Assembly (NCBI RefSeq): GCF_001969855.1
Contig: NZ_MRBL01000007.1
Location: 310,001-374,000 of the forward strand
Reading direction: 5' to 3'
DNA from: Bacillus haynesii
GTDB lineage: Bacteria; Bacillota; Bacilli; Bacillales; Bacillaceae
DNA length: 64,000 nucleotides
Position numbers and translations under genes: made by a program. Of this stretch, positions 8,072 through 15,620 are shown piece after piece (the first letter of the stretch is position 1; each line of letters begins with the position of its first letter). The notes below the pieces were generated by a model. The model searched no databases. It had not been told where the DNA came from and saw only the letters and a program-made list of their open reading frames with translations.

Positions 8072-8320
8072 AAATCACGAGCGTTGAAGAGGGCCAGTAA
8101 GCAGTTCTTTCTGTGAAAGAGAGTGAAATGGCATGCTGAAACATTTCACCACATGAAACCTGCCGAACCTGCCTCGGAGTCTCAGGGGGAAAACCTGGGC
8201 GCATACCCTGGCGTTAAAGGGGAAAGAGGAATGCGCTTTTTTTCTCGCGCATTCAATGAAGGTGGTACCGCGGAAAGCTCTTTTCGTCCTTTTTTATTTG
8301 GACGAAAAGGGCTTTTTTTA
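8072..8320 (+). ncRNA. T-box leader of proBA (proline-type)
   Basis: Contains the T-box sequence AAGGTGGTACCGCGG (8259-8273) and a downstream antiterminator/terminator switch. Stem I occupies roughly 8080-8190. CCT triplets in AACCTGCC repeats near 8160-8180 fit a proline specifier. B. subtilis proBA has a proline T-box that senses uncharged tRNA-Pro. The exact specifier position was not folded. Confidence 0.93.
8274..8320 (+). terminator. T-box regulated terminator before proB
   Basis: AAGCTCTTTTCGTCC pairs with GGACGAAAAGGGCTT, followed by a T run. It starts one base after the T-box sequence, the standard competing arrangement. Confidence 0.88.
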
Positions 8321-8355
8321 TTGGCTTCTGCCAGATCATCTCGGAGGGGAAAAAC

Positions 8356-9453
8356 GTGAAAAAACAACGGATTGTCATTAAAATCGGAAGCAGTTCATTA
8401 ACCAACTCGAAAGGCAGCATCGATGAGGAGAAGATCAATGACCATGTTCGGGCGATAGCTGCTCTGAAAAAAGAAGGCCACGAAGTCATCTTTATTTCGT
8501 CGGGGGCTGTTGCTGCGGGATTTTTACAGCTCGGCTATCCTGCAAGGCCTGTTACGCTAAAGGGGAAACAGGCTGCAGCGGCCGTCGGCCAGAGCTTGTT
8601 AATGCAAACATACATCGAGCATTTTGCAGACCACGATATCAAGCCTGCGCAAATTTTGTTGACGAGAAACGATTTTGTCAAACGGGAACGGTATCGAAAT
8701 GCATATGCGACCATTATGGAACTGATTGAACGGGGGCTTGTCCCGATTATTAATGAAAATGATTCGGTATCTGTTGAAGAATTGACGTTTGGGGACAATG
8801 ACATGCTTTCCGCCCTGGTGAGCGGACTGCTTCATGCCGACAAACTCATCATTTTAACGGATATTAACGGCCTTTATGACTCGAATCCGGCTGAGCATCC
8901 AGATGCCCGCCGTTTTGATTACATTCCCGAAATTACGGACGAACTTTTGGGCTGCGCGGCTTCCGCCGGTTCAAAAGTCGGAACGGGCGGAATGAAGTCG
9001 AAGCTTTTGGCGGCAAAAACCGCTCTTTCACTCGGCGTCAATGTTTTCATAGGCGCCGGAGAGGGAGATGATAAGCTGATTCAGATTTTAAAAGGAAACG
9101 GGGACGGCACCTATATCGGCCAATCCGACCTGTCTTCTGTCAACAATCATAGGCAGTGGATCGCCTTTCATTCTCCTGTCTCGGGGAAGATTACCGTTGA
9201 TGAGGGGGCGGAGCTGGCGATTACCGAAAACGGCGGCAGCTTGCTGCCGGCCGGCGTAACAAAAATATCCGGAGATTTTCCGAAAGGGGCGGTTGTCGAA
9301 GTTTACGGACCGAACGGCTTGGCCGGGAAAGGACAAACGCTGTATTCCGCTGCAGAGCTTGAAGAGGTGAAAGGGAAACGAAGCGATGAGTTCCATCATG
9401 AAGAAGGGATAGAAGTCATCCATCGAAATGATTGGGTAAGCATTAAAGAATAA
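8356..9453 (+). CDS. proB: Glutamate 5-kinase ProB
   Basis: 365 residues starting at GTG 8356, 6-7 nt after GGAGGGG. The amino-acid kinase domain (residues ~1-255) shows [54 protein letters not shown] and [16 protein letters not shown]. The C-terminal ~100 residues form a PUA domain ([14 protein letters not shown]...GGSLLPAGV). It makes glutamyl-5-phosphate, the first step of proline biosynthesis. The T-box leader shows this is the anabolic, proline-starvation-induced copy rather than an osmostress paralogue. Confidence 0.95.
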   Translation: MKKQRIVIKIGSSSLTNSKGSIDEEKINDHVRAIAALKKEGHEVIFISSGAVAAGFLQLGYPARPVTLKGKQAAAAVGQSLLMQTYIEHFADHDIKPAQILLTRNDFVKRERYRNAYATIMELIERGLVPIINENDSVSVEELTFGDNDMLSALVSGLLHADKLIILTDINGLYDSNPAEHPDARRFDYIPEITDELLGCAASAGSKVGTGGMKSKLLAAKTALSLGVNVFIGAGEGDDKLIQILKGNGDGTYIGQSDLSSVNNHRQWIAFHSPVSGKITVDEGAELAITENGGSLLPAGVTKISGDFPKGAVVEVYGPNGLAGKGQTLYSAAELEEVKGKRSDEFHHEEGIEVIHRNDWVSIKE

Positions 9454-9465
9454 GGGGATGAAAGA

Positions 9466-10713
9466 ATGAGCGAAGTGATTGAAAAAGCAAAAAAGGCCAA
9501 AGTCGCAAAGGAAGAACTGGTTCATCAGCCGACTGAAAAGAAAAATGAGGCGCTTTCCTTCATCGCTGAGGCGCTCCGCTTTAAGCAAGATGAGATATTA
9601 GCAGAAAACGAGAAAGATATCGTCCGCGGCAAAGAAAAAGGCTTTTCGCCTGCGCTGCTTGACCGCCTTGTCTTAACGCCGGAGAGGCTGAATGATATGG
9701 CAGACGCCGTCATGCTGCTCATCAAGCTTGAAGATCCTGTGGGGGAAACGCTTGAAACGATCCACAAAGATAACGGGCTCTTCATTGAAAATGTCAGGGT
9801 GCCGCTCGGAGTCGTCGGCATGATCTACGAGGCCCGTCCGAATGTAACGGTTGACGCCGCAACCCTCTGTTTGAAAACGGGAAATGCCGTCATCTTGCGG
9901 GGGAGTTCATCAGCCATCAACAGCAATAAAGCGCTCGTCCGCGTGATCAGGGAAGCGCTCGAACGCTCGGCGCTTCCGCAGGATGCCGTTCAGCTCATTG
10001 AAGATACAAGCAGGGAAACGGCAAAACAGCTGTTCACTTTAAACGACGGCTTGGATGCGCTGATTCCGCGAGGAGGGAAAAACCTCATCGATATGGTGGT
10101 CCGGGAATCCACAGTGCCTGTGCTTGAAACAGGCGCAGGGAACTGTCACATATTCATTGATGAATCGGCAAAGCCCGACATGGCCGAGCAAGTTGTAATC
10201 AATGCCAAAACGCAGCGTCCTTCTGTCTGCAATGCGATTGAAACGGTGCTCATCCATAATGACTGGGCGGAAGAGCATACGAAAGCGCTGCTTCAAAAAC
10301 TTGAAGAAGAAGGCGTTGAAATCAGGGGAGACGAAGCCGTATGCACGATGCTGCCTTCTGCGGTACCGGCTCGCGAGACAGACTGGGAAACCGAATTTCT
10401 TGCGCCGGTTGTCAGCATCAAAACCGTCGCCGGGATCGATGAAGCCATCCGGCACATCAGACAGTACGGCACGCGTCATTCGGAAGCGATTCTGACTGAA
10501 AATCAGGAAAACGCCCGGTTTTTCTTAACGTCTGTTGACGCTGCAGCGGTTTACCACAATGCTTCCACACGTTTTACAGACGGCTTTGAATTCGGCTACG
10601 GCGCCGAAATCGGCATCAGCACGCAAAAGCTTCACGCAAGGGGGCCGATGGGCCTTAAAGCGCTGACTTCTTCTAAATACATCATTAAAGGAAACGGACA
10701 AATCCGGGTATGA
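9466..10713 (+). CDS. proA: Gamma-glutamyl phosphate reductase ProA
   Basis: 415 residues of the aldehyde-dehydrogenase superfamily. [20 protein letters not shown] is the N-terminal cofactor region; the catalytic Cys is C255 in [11 protein letters not shown]; the C-terminus has [25 protein letters not shown], diagnostic for ProA. It reduces glutamyl-5-phosphate to glutamate semialdehyde with NADPH. Follows proB by 12 nt with its own ribosome site and shares the T-box transcript. Confidence 0.96.
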   Translation: MSEVIEKAKKAKVAKEELVHQPTEKKNEALSFIAEALRFKQDEILAENEKDIVRGKEKGFSPALLDRLVLTPERLNDMADAVMLLIKLEDPVGETLETIHKDNGLFIENVRVPLGVVGMIYEARPNVTVDAATLCLKTGNAVILRGSSSAINSNKALVRVIREALERSALPQDAVQLIEDTSRETAKQLFTLNDGLDALIPRGGKNLIDMVVRESTVPVLETGAGNCHIFIDESAKPDMAEQVVINAKTQRPSVCNAIETVLIHNDWAEEHTKALLQKLEEEGVEIRGDEAVCTMLPSAVPARETDWETEFLAPVVSIKTVAGIDEAIRHIRQYGTRHSEAILTENQENARFFLTSVDAAAVYHNASTRFTDGFEFGYGAEIGISTQKLHARGPMGLKALTSSKYIIKGNGQIRV

Positions 10714-10720
10714 AAGTGTA

Positions 10721-10757
10721 ACATCCTGTCTTGAACTGCAGACGGGATGTTTTTTTG
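10721..10757 (+). terminator. Intrinsic terminator of proBA
   Basis: ACATCCTGTC pairs with GACGGGATGT across a short loop, followed by TTTTTTT. Confidence 0.85.
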
Positions 10758-10768
10758 TTGCATTATCG

Positions 10769-10802
10769 AATTTAATTTTATAAAATTAAATTGTGCACAA
10801 TT
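10769..10802 (+). promoter_or_regulatory. OhrR operator at ohrA
   Basis: A perfect 24-bp AT-rich palindrome (10769-10792) is directly followed by, and shares bases with, a second perfect palindrome AATTGTGCACAATT (10789-10802). A TTGTTG/TATAAA promoter (10755-10784) overlaps it. B. subtilis OhrR binds an AT-rich inverted repeat at this place, so the assignment rests on sequence plus synteny. Confidence 0.75.
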
Positions 10803-10826
10803 GAAATTGAAGGAGACGATGGAATC

Positions 10827-11249
10827 ATGAAACCGCTATTTACCTCGCAAGCCACTGCCAAAGGAGGCAGAGACGGACTCGTCACCTCATCTGACCGAGT
10901 CCTTGAACTGGAGCTGGCCATGCCGGGAACGCCAAAAGCCAAAGAGAACGAAAATGCCACCAATCCGGAGCAGCTGTTTGCCGCCGGATACGCGGCATGC
11001 TTTGACAGTGCATTGCAATTGACCGCCCAAAAAGCGCGTCTTCGAATGGAGACAGAGGTGACGGCGAACGTCAGCCTTCTGAAAGATGAAGCAGATGGAG
11101 GCTATAAGCTCAGTGTCACGCTCCAAGTAAAGGGAACCGGCGTAGAACAGCCGGAGCTCGAAAAACTCGTTCATCAAGCTCATACCGTTTGCCCGTATTC
11201 AAAAGCAATTTCCGGAAATGTTGATGTCAACCTTGAAGTGATTTCTTAA
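10827..11249 (+). CDS. ohrA: Organic hydroperoxide reductase OhrA
   Basis: 140 residues of the OsmC/Ohr fold. The peroxidatic Cys is C58 in LFAAGYAACFDSAL and the resolving Cys is in HTVCPYSKAISGN near the C-terminus, the classic Ohr pair. It reduces organic hydroperoxides using lipoyl dithiols. ATG 10827 is chosen because AGGAG lies upstream and earlier in-frame codons sit inside the operator. Divides labour with ohrB nearby: this copy has the OhrR palindrome, ohrB does not. Confidence 0.93.
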   Translation: MKPLFTSQATAKGGRDGLVTSSDRVLELELAMPGTPKAKENENATNPEQLFAAGYAACFDSALQLTAQKARLRMETEVTANVSLLKDEADGGYKLSVTLQVKGTGVEQPELEKLVHQAHTVCPYSKAISGNVDVNLEVIS

Positions 11250-11251
11250 AA

Positions 11252-11287
11252 AAGAGACGCCTTCATATCGAAGGCGCCTTTTTGCTG
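11252..11287. terminator. Shared terminator between ohrA and ohrR
   Basis: GACGCCTTC-ATATC-GAAGGCGCC hairpin with A-rich left and T-rich right flanks, so it can serve both converging genes. Confidence 0.8.
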
Positions 11288-11290
11288 TCT

Positions 11291-11743
11291 TTACAGTGCA
11301 TCTGTTTTTTTCGTTAATGAAGCAAGAAGGGATTCAAGCGTTTGCTTCAAGTTCTTCAATTCGCCAGCCGACAGATCGGTCTGGGCGATCATGTGTTGCG
11401 GAATGCTCCTTGCTTTTTCTTGAAGTGCCCGGCCGCCTGCTGTCAGTCTGACGATCACAGACCGTTCATCTTCAGGTGACCGCTCTCTTGTTAAAAGCCC
11501 GTGCTGCTCCATTCTCTTCAGCATCGGCGTCAGAGTGCCGGAATCTAGATAAAGGAGCTTACCCATTGTTTTGACGCTTAATTCCCCGCGTTCCCATAAT
11601 AAAAGGAGTGCGAGGTACTGAGGATACGTAATGTTGAGTTCATCAAGCAGCGGCTTGTAAAGCTTCGTCATTTCACGCGAGCTTGCATAAAGGAGAAAAC
11701 AAAGCTGTCTGTCAAGCCTCATATGTTCAAAATCGTTTGCCAT
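11291..11743 (-). CDS. ohrR: Organic peroxide sensor/repressor OhrR (MarR family)
   Basis: 150 residues with a MarR winged helix: NITYPQYLALLLLWERGELSVKTMGKLLYLDSGTLTPMLKRMEQ and the wing SPEDERSVIVRLT. The redox-sensing cysteine C15 is present in DRQLCFLLYA, as in one-Cys OhrR of B. subtilis. Oxidation of C15 releases the repressor from ohrA. Convergent to ohrA, with the operator on the far side of that gene. No second cysteine is seen, so it is the 1-Cys type needing a thiol such as bacillithiol. Confidence 0.95.
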   Translation of the reverse strand: MANDFEHMRLDRQLCFLLYASSREMTKLYKPLLDELNITYPQYLALLLLWERGELSVKTMGKLLYLDSGTLTPMLKRMEQHGLLTRERSPEDERSVIVRLTAGGRALQEKARSIPQHMIAQTDLSAGELKNLKQTLESLLASLTKKTDAL

Positions 11744-11903
11744 CGTTTCACCAACTCTTTTCTATGTTCCTTTTTATTGTATAAGATTTTGCGTTCTTTT
11801 CCCATTGTTCGGCTGAAAAACCAAAAAAACAAAAACGGATGTTTAAAAAACTCGTTTTGTGAAATATAAAGAGTAGAGGAAAAAAACGTAAGGAGGAATC
11901 AGG

Positions 11904-12317
11904 ATGACTGCATTATTTACAGCAAAAGTCACGGCAAAAGGCGGAAGATCAGGACATGTCCAATCAGATGACGGGGTTTTGGACCACAACATTGTCATGC
12001 CAAATGAAAAAAAAGAAGGCGAATCAGGGACAAATCCTGAACAGCTCTTTGCGGCGGGATACGCAGCATGCTTCGGCGGCGCATTGGAGCATGTCGCAAA
12101 ACAAAAAGGCATTGACATCGATTCTGAGGTCGAAGGGCATGTGAGCTTGCTGAAGGATGAGAGTGACGGCGGTTTTAAAATCGGCGTCAAGCTGATTGTC
12201 ACATCAGGCGGGGTAGAAAAAGAAAAAGTGAAAGAGCTGGTCGAAGCCGCTCATGACTTTTGCCCTTATTCAAAAGCGACGAGAGGAAATATCGATGTCA
12301 GTCTTGAAGTAAAATAA
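11904..12317 (+). CDS. ohrB: Organic hydroperoxide reductase OhrB
   Basis: 137 residues, paralogue of OhrA, with C56 in LFAAGYAACFGGAL and the second Cys in HDFCPYSKATRGN. Start ATG follows AAGGAGG. No OhrR-like palindrome is visible upstream, in keeping with the B. subtilis copy being under general stress (SigB) rather than OhrR control. I could not assign a convincing SigB promoter by eye. Ends in a strong hairpin. Confidence 0.92.
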   Translation: MTALFTAKVTAKGGRSGHVQSDDGVLDHNIVMPNEKKEGESGTNPEQLFAAGYAACFGGALEHVAKQKGIDIDSEVEGHVSLLKDESDGGFKIGVKLIVTSGGVEKEKVKELVEAAHDFCPYSKATRGNIDVSLEVK

Positions 12318-12339
12318 TTCAAATACAAAGATGAAAACG

Positions 12340-12373
12340 AGAAAGCAAACAAAGCTTGTTTGCTTTCTTTTTT
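12340..12373 (+). terminator. Intrinsic terminator of ohrB
   Basis: GAAAGCAAACA pairs with TGTTTGCTTTC, followed by TTTTTT. Confidence 0.85.
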
Positions 12374-12388
12374 AGAAAGGAGCAGCAT

Positions 12389-13051
12389 ATGTCATATCTT
12401 AAAAAAGCGCTTGTATACACCGTGCTCTCTCTCGCTTTTGTCCTTGCAGGATGCGCAACCGGAGCGAAAGAGAACAACGGAAATCAACCCTCGGCTGATA
12501 CGGCCAAACAGAAAGCGCCTGATTTGAAAACATATTCTCTTGACAAAAATATCCGGTCTGAAGAAGATTTTGATTTGATAGGCAAGTATGTTCATGCCGA
12601 AGATGACCAAATCACGCTCGAAATAAAGGATAGGGAACTGATTGTACCGAAAAGCAGCCGCTTTCACAGCGATGAAGACCATGATGACTTAATCGGGAAG
12701 CTTGTGAAGGTAGAGGTGGATGGAAAAACGCAAGAAGCGGAAGAAGCCGAGCTTATGCCGCAGTCAAAAGCCGACCAAAATGGCGTATATGAGCAGGAGA
12801 AAGACGGCAGCCGAAAAATCATCGCCACGTTTGTCAGTGAGTCGGAGCAAAACATTACAATCAAAACAAAAGCAGGGGAAAAAACTTATCAGAAAACAGC
12901 CGATTTTGAGAGGGATGTCGCCGAAGCACCTGAAAAACTGAAAGGGAAAATCGTCAGGCTTGAAATTGAAAAGGATGGCAAAGCAGAAAGCCTTGACTTG
13001 GAATCGGAAGATCAAAAGCTTGAATGGTATGAGCCGTCTGCTTCGAAATGA
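12389..13051 (+). CDS. Putative lipoprotein of unknown function
   Basis: 220 residues from ATG 12389, 6 nt after AAAGGAG; the longer reading frame from 12356 runs through the ohrB terminator and is rejected. Residues 1-21 are a lipoprotein signal ending LAFVLAGC, with the lipidated Cys at 22. The rest is highly charged (K/E/D rich) and looks like two tandem copies of a beta-rich unit: GKYVHAEDDQITLEIKDREL and ATFVSESEQNITIKTKAGE, each followed by a LxGKxVxxEV/LE(V/I) strand. No named family is recognised; a surface-exposed extracytoplasmic protein is likely. Confidence 0.75.
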   Translation: MSYLKKALVYTVLSLAFVLAGCATGAKENNGNQPSADTAKQKAPDLKTYSLDKNIRSEEDFDLIGKYVHAEDDQITLEIKDRELIVPKSSRFHSDEDHDDLIGKLVKVEVDGKTQEAEEAELMPQSKADQNGVYEQEKDGSRKIIATFVSESEQNITIKTKAGEKTYQKTADFERDVAEAPEKLKGKIVRLEIEKDGKAESLDLESEDQKLEWYEPSASK

Positions 13052-13083
13052 AAAAGCTTCCTGATGAAGGAAGCTTTTTTTAA
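13051..13083. terminator. Shared terminator between lipoprotein gene and guaD
   Basis: AAGCTTCC-TGATGAA-GGAAGCTT with A-run and T-run flanks; works in both directions. Confidence 0.82.
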
Positions 13084-13550
13084 TATTCCACTTTTTGATC
13101 GGTCGTTTCCCACGTAAGAAAAGGCTCAAGCTTTGCTTGAAGGTCCATTTTATAAAAAGGAATTGTCCGTTCGCTTTTCGTTTTGGTGATTTCTTCATAA
13201 ATAAAAGAGTCATCAAAACCGGCCGATGCGGCATCTGAATGCTGTGCGGCGAAGTAAACTTCCTTCGGTCTCGCCCAGTAGATGGCTCCCAGGCACATCG
13301 GGCACGGTTCACAGCTTGTATAAAGAATGCAGTCGTTCAGCTGATAATCGCCAAGTGCTTCACAGGCGAGCCGAATAGCTGTTACCTCCGCGTGCGCGGT
13401 TGGATCATTGCTTGTTGTGACATTGTTTTTTCCCTCGGCGATAATTTGGCCGTCTTTGACAATCACAGCGCCAAAAGGTCCGCCCATGCCGCTTTTCACG
13501 CTCTCCACCGCAAGGTCGATTGCGCGCTGTAAAAATGTTTCATGATTCAT
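13080..13550 (-). CDS. guaD: Guanine deaminase GuaD
   Basis: 156 residues of the CDA/cytidine-deaminase fold. Zn ligands H53, C83 and C86 and the proton shuttle E55 are seen in PTAHAEVTAI and EPCPMCLGAIYWARP. It converts guanine to xanthine and ammonia for purine salvage and nitrogen supply. C-terminal KLEPFLTWETTDQKVEY is typical of the Bacillus enzyme. B. subtilis guaD lies at the same ohrB-metE position. Start ATG is preceded by AAGGAGG. Confidence 0.95.
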   Translation of the reverse strand: MNHETFLQRAIDLAVESVKSGMGGPFGAVIVKDGQIIAEGKNNVTTSNDPTAHAEVTAIRLACEALGDYQLNDCILYTSCEPCPMCLGAIYWARPKEVYFAAQHSDAASAGFDDSFIYEEITKTKSERTIPFYKMDLQAKLEPFLTWETTDQKVEY

Positions 13551-13696
13551 TTCTGTATCCTCCTTGGTTGTCCTGCCTTCTTATTATAGCTGATGAATCC
13601 GGCAAAATAAACTTGTATCAGAATATTCAGTATGTTTGATTTCAAACCGCACATCGCATACAATGAATGCTAGTATGATGAACGGGGGATGATGTT

Positions 13697-14329
13697 TTGC
13701 TTACATTATATATTGCAAGACACGGTCAGACGGAATGGAATATAGAAAAAAGAATGCAGGGCTGGGAAGACTCCAATTTAACGGCTTTGGGGCTGGCAAA
13801 CGCAAATGCCCTCGGCGAACGGCTGAAAGGTGTCCAATTCCAAGCTGCATATTCCAGTCCAAGCGGCAGGGCCGTTGATTCTGCGCGAGCTATGCTGCAG
13901 AACCGCAGCATTCCCTTTATAACAGACGACAGATTAAAAGAAATCTCGATCGGCCACTGGGAAGGAAAAACATATGATGAGATCAAACAAAGCGATCCTG
14001 ACTTGCTGGAAGCGTATTTTCATGCGCCTGAAACATACATGCCTGATGAAGGGGAGAGCTTTTACGATTTTGAAAGACGGGTCAGCCAGGCGTATGAATT
14101 CATTCTCCGCCGCCATCGGGAAGGCAATGTCCTCATTGTCAGCCATTCCGTGTTTATTTTGATGCTCTTGAATATGTTAAAAAAGAGACCGGTCAGTGAA
14201 CTGTGGAACTCAAGCTATGTTCATGACACAGCTCTTGCGGTTGTAACAGTTTCCGAGGATGGAAGCGTCACGATCGAAAGAGAAGGAGACGGTGAACATA
14301 GAGTAGAAACAAAGAATGCCACCTGGTAG
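13697..14329 (+). CDS. Histidine-phosphatase (PhoE/phosphoglycerate mutase-like) family protein
   Basis: 210 residues starting at TTG 13697, 6 nt after GGGGGAT; no in-frame ATG is better placed. The RHG signature is intact (IARHGQTEWN, phospho-His about residue 8), with the second Arg in YSSPSGRAVDSA, the Glu in EISIGHWEGKTYDEI and the second His in NVLIVSHSVFILML. Likely a broad-specificity phosphatase rather than glycolytic mutase, since it lacks the long mutase insertions. Close to B. subtilis YhfR in type but not at that locus. Confidence 0.85.
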   Translation: MLTLYIARHGQTEWNIEKRMQGWEDSNLTALGLANANALGERLKGVQFQAAYSSPSGRAVDSARAMLQNRSIPFITDDRLKEISIGHWEGKTYDEIKQSDPDLLEAYFHAPETYMPDEGESFYDFERRVSQAYEFILRRHREGNVLIVSHSVFILMLLNMLKKRPVSELWNSSYVHDTALAVVTVSEDGSVTIEREGDGEHRVETKNATW

Positions 14330-14336
14330 GCATGCC

Positions 14337-14367
14337 AAAAAGCCTGATTGTTGAATCAGGCTTTTTC
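14337..14367. terminator. Bidirectional terminator
   Basis: AAAAAGCCTGATT-GTTG-AATCAGGCTTTTT. Serves the phosphatase gene and the converging gene ending at 14389. Confidence 0.85.
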
Positions 14368-14388
14368 TATTATCAAGGCCTGCGCCTC

Positions 14389-15102
14389 TTAGCCGGAATA
14401 TATTTTGGCACTGAAGCTGTGAAGCGTGGCAGCGGAAATCGTTTTGTTTTTTGAAAGACAAACGGTTTTGACATCTGCCGCATCTGCTTCCGCTTTTTTT
14501 CCGAAAAGTAAGCCCGTAAGAGAAAGCGGACCTTTTGCGATTTGCTGATATGCCAGAATGCAAAGGTTGTCGGCGATTGTGCCGCTGATCATGCGGCGTG
14601 CTGACCACAGCTGCTGCTGTCCCTCTTCATCAAACTGAATATATGCTGCGGCTCGTTTTTTCGTAAATAGTCCTGACAGACCGTTTTGTTTGATCTGCTT
14701 CATGAGAGCAAGCGGTTCAGACAGCGGCGGTGCGGTCAGTCTGTAGCTGTCGGAGGAACATTTGGCGGCAGCCAAAAAAGACATGATCGGCAGGTAGCCC
14801 GCCAGACGCCCGCCGCTGTGGAAGAGCTTCTCTGCAAGCATCTGATCGGTCTTTTTCATGCGGATTTCTGTAAAGTGCAGGAGATGCTGCAAATCATCGA
14901 GCGTGTGTAAAAATCCTTTGAGTTCATGTTCCATTTCGGATTGCGCCTGATCGATGCCGTATGTCCTTGCTGTTTTCACGCTGGAGAAAAGAACATGAAA
15001 ATGGCGGTTCAAAAGGTGTATTAAATCGCTGATTCGCTGGTGGGAATAGCGAAATTGGCGGGCGAGCGCGTGCAGATCATTGATGTTCAGCCGGATCGTC
15101 AT
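14389..15102 (-). CDS. Uncharacterised helical protein, second gene of a WXG100-like pair
   Basis: 237 residues, no recognised domain name. The first ~100 residues are predicted long amphipathic helices (LHALARQFRYSHQRISDLIHLLNRH, FLHTLDDLQHLLHF), reminiscent of the N-terminal helical part of LXG/WXG-type T7SS substrates. The C-terminal half contains GGRLAGYLPIMSFLAAAKC and GPLSLTGLLFGKKAEADAADV. No signal peptide. Its start overlaps the stop of the upstream WxG-like gene by 4 nt, so the two are translated together. Could be a T7SS substrate or chaperone, or a remnant of a longer LXG protein. Function unknown. Confidence 0.65.
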   Translation of the reverse strand: MTIRLNINDLHALARQFRYSHQRISDLIHLLNRHFHVLFSSVKTARTYGIDQAQSEMEHELKGFLHTLDDLQHLLHFTEIRMKKTDQMLAEKLFHSGGRLAGYLPIMSFLAAAKCSSDSYRLTAPPLSEPLALMKQIKQNGLSGLFTKKRAAAYIQFDEEGQQQLWSARRMISGTIADNLCILAYQQIAKGPLSLTGLLFGKKAEADAADVKTVCLSKNKTISAATLHSFSAKIYSG

Positions 15103-15413
15103 GTCAGCTCCTCGGCTTTCAGCTGAAGCCGCTCAATTTCTTCGGACGCCTGCTCTTTAATGGCTCTCAGCCTGTCATACACGCGCGATTCCGCCCGGTC
15201 AAGATCGTCCAAAAGCGCGTCATACATTTCGCGCGCCTGTCCGCGCCATCCGTTGATATACGTTTGGTGTGCTTTTAAAATAGAAGAACTTTCCTGCCTC
15301 AGCTCATCAATGGCGGCATTCACATCTTTTACGTATAGCTGAAGAGAGTGAATGTCTTCCTGATATATTTTTCGTTTGATTTTTCGTTCTAACGCTATTC
15401 CATCGTCAATCAC
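15099..15413 (-). CDS. Small WXG100-like / YwqH-like helical protein
   Basis: 104 residues, almost wholly alpha-helical and coiled-coil, with a central turn INGWRGQAREMYDAL (WxG) separating two long helices, the hallmark of WXG100 and DUF5082-type T7SS partners. Highly charged (K/E/R/D). Encoded upstream of and overlapping the 237-residue protein. In Bacillus such proteins precede LXG toxins and are co-secreted or act as adaptors. Assignment is by pattern only; no secretion-machine gene lies in this window. Confidence 0.65.
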   Translation of the reverse strand: MIDDGIALERKIKRKIYQEDIHSLQLYVKDVNAAIDELRQESSSILKAHQTYINGWRGQAREMYDALLDDLDRAESRVYDRLRAIKEQASEEIERLQLKAEELT

Positions 15414-15566
15414 TACATATTTTCCTTCCCTTCCATCATCTACTACAAATATGTTAAAAGAAAAGGATACGGAAGGAAATCGTACGAATGAATCAAAAGT
15501 CTTAATGTTTTTTGGGCGGACATACCTTGTATAACGGTTCTTTTGGCCTAAAAAGGACTGAAGCCA
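15414..15566. other. Intergenic region upstream of the WXG100-like pair
   Basis: Short gap holding the promoter region of the WXG100-like pair; no further gene or clear operator was seen. Confidence 0.4.
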
Positions 15567-15602
15567 TGAAAAGAGCCGCCCGTGTGAACAGGCGGCGTTT
15601 GT
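15567..15602 (-). terminator. Intrinsic terminator of metE
   Basis: On the minus strand GCCGCC-TGTTCACAC-GGGCGGC followed by a T-rich stretch, 20-50 nt after the metE stop. Confidence 0.75.
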
Positions 15603-15620
15603 GGTGAATTTTTTGTGAAA

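Noticed and set aside
8123-8359. 78-residue plus-strand ORF in the proBA leader
   Set aside because: Covers the T-box core and terminator; conserved RNA explains the sequence.
11830-11903. SigB promoter before ohrB
   Set aside because: GTTT-containing motifs are present, but no GGGTAT-like -10 at proper spacing could be seen.
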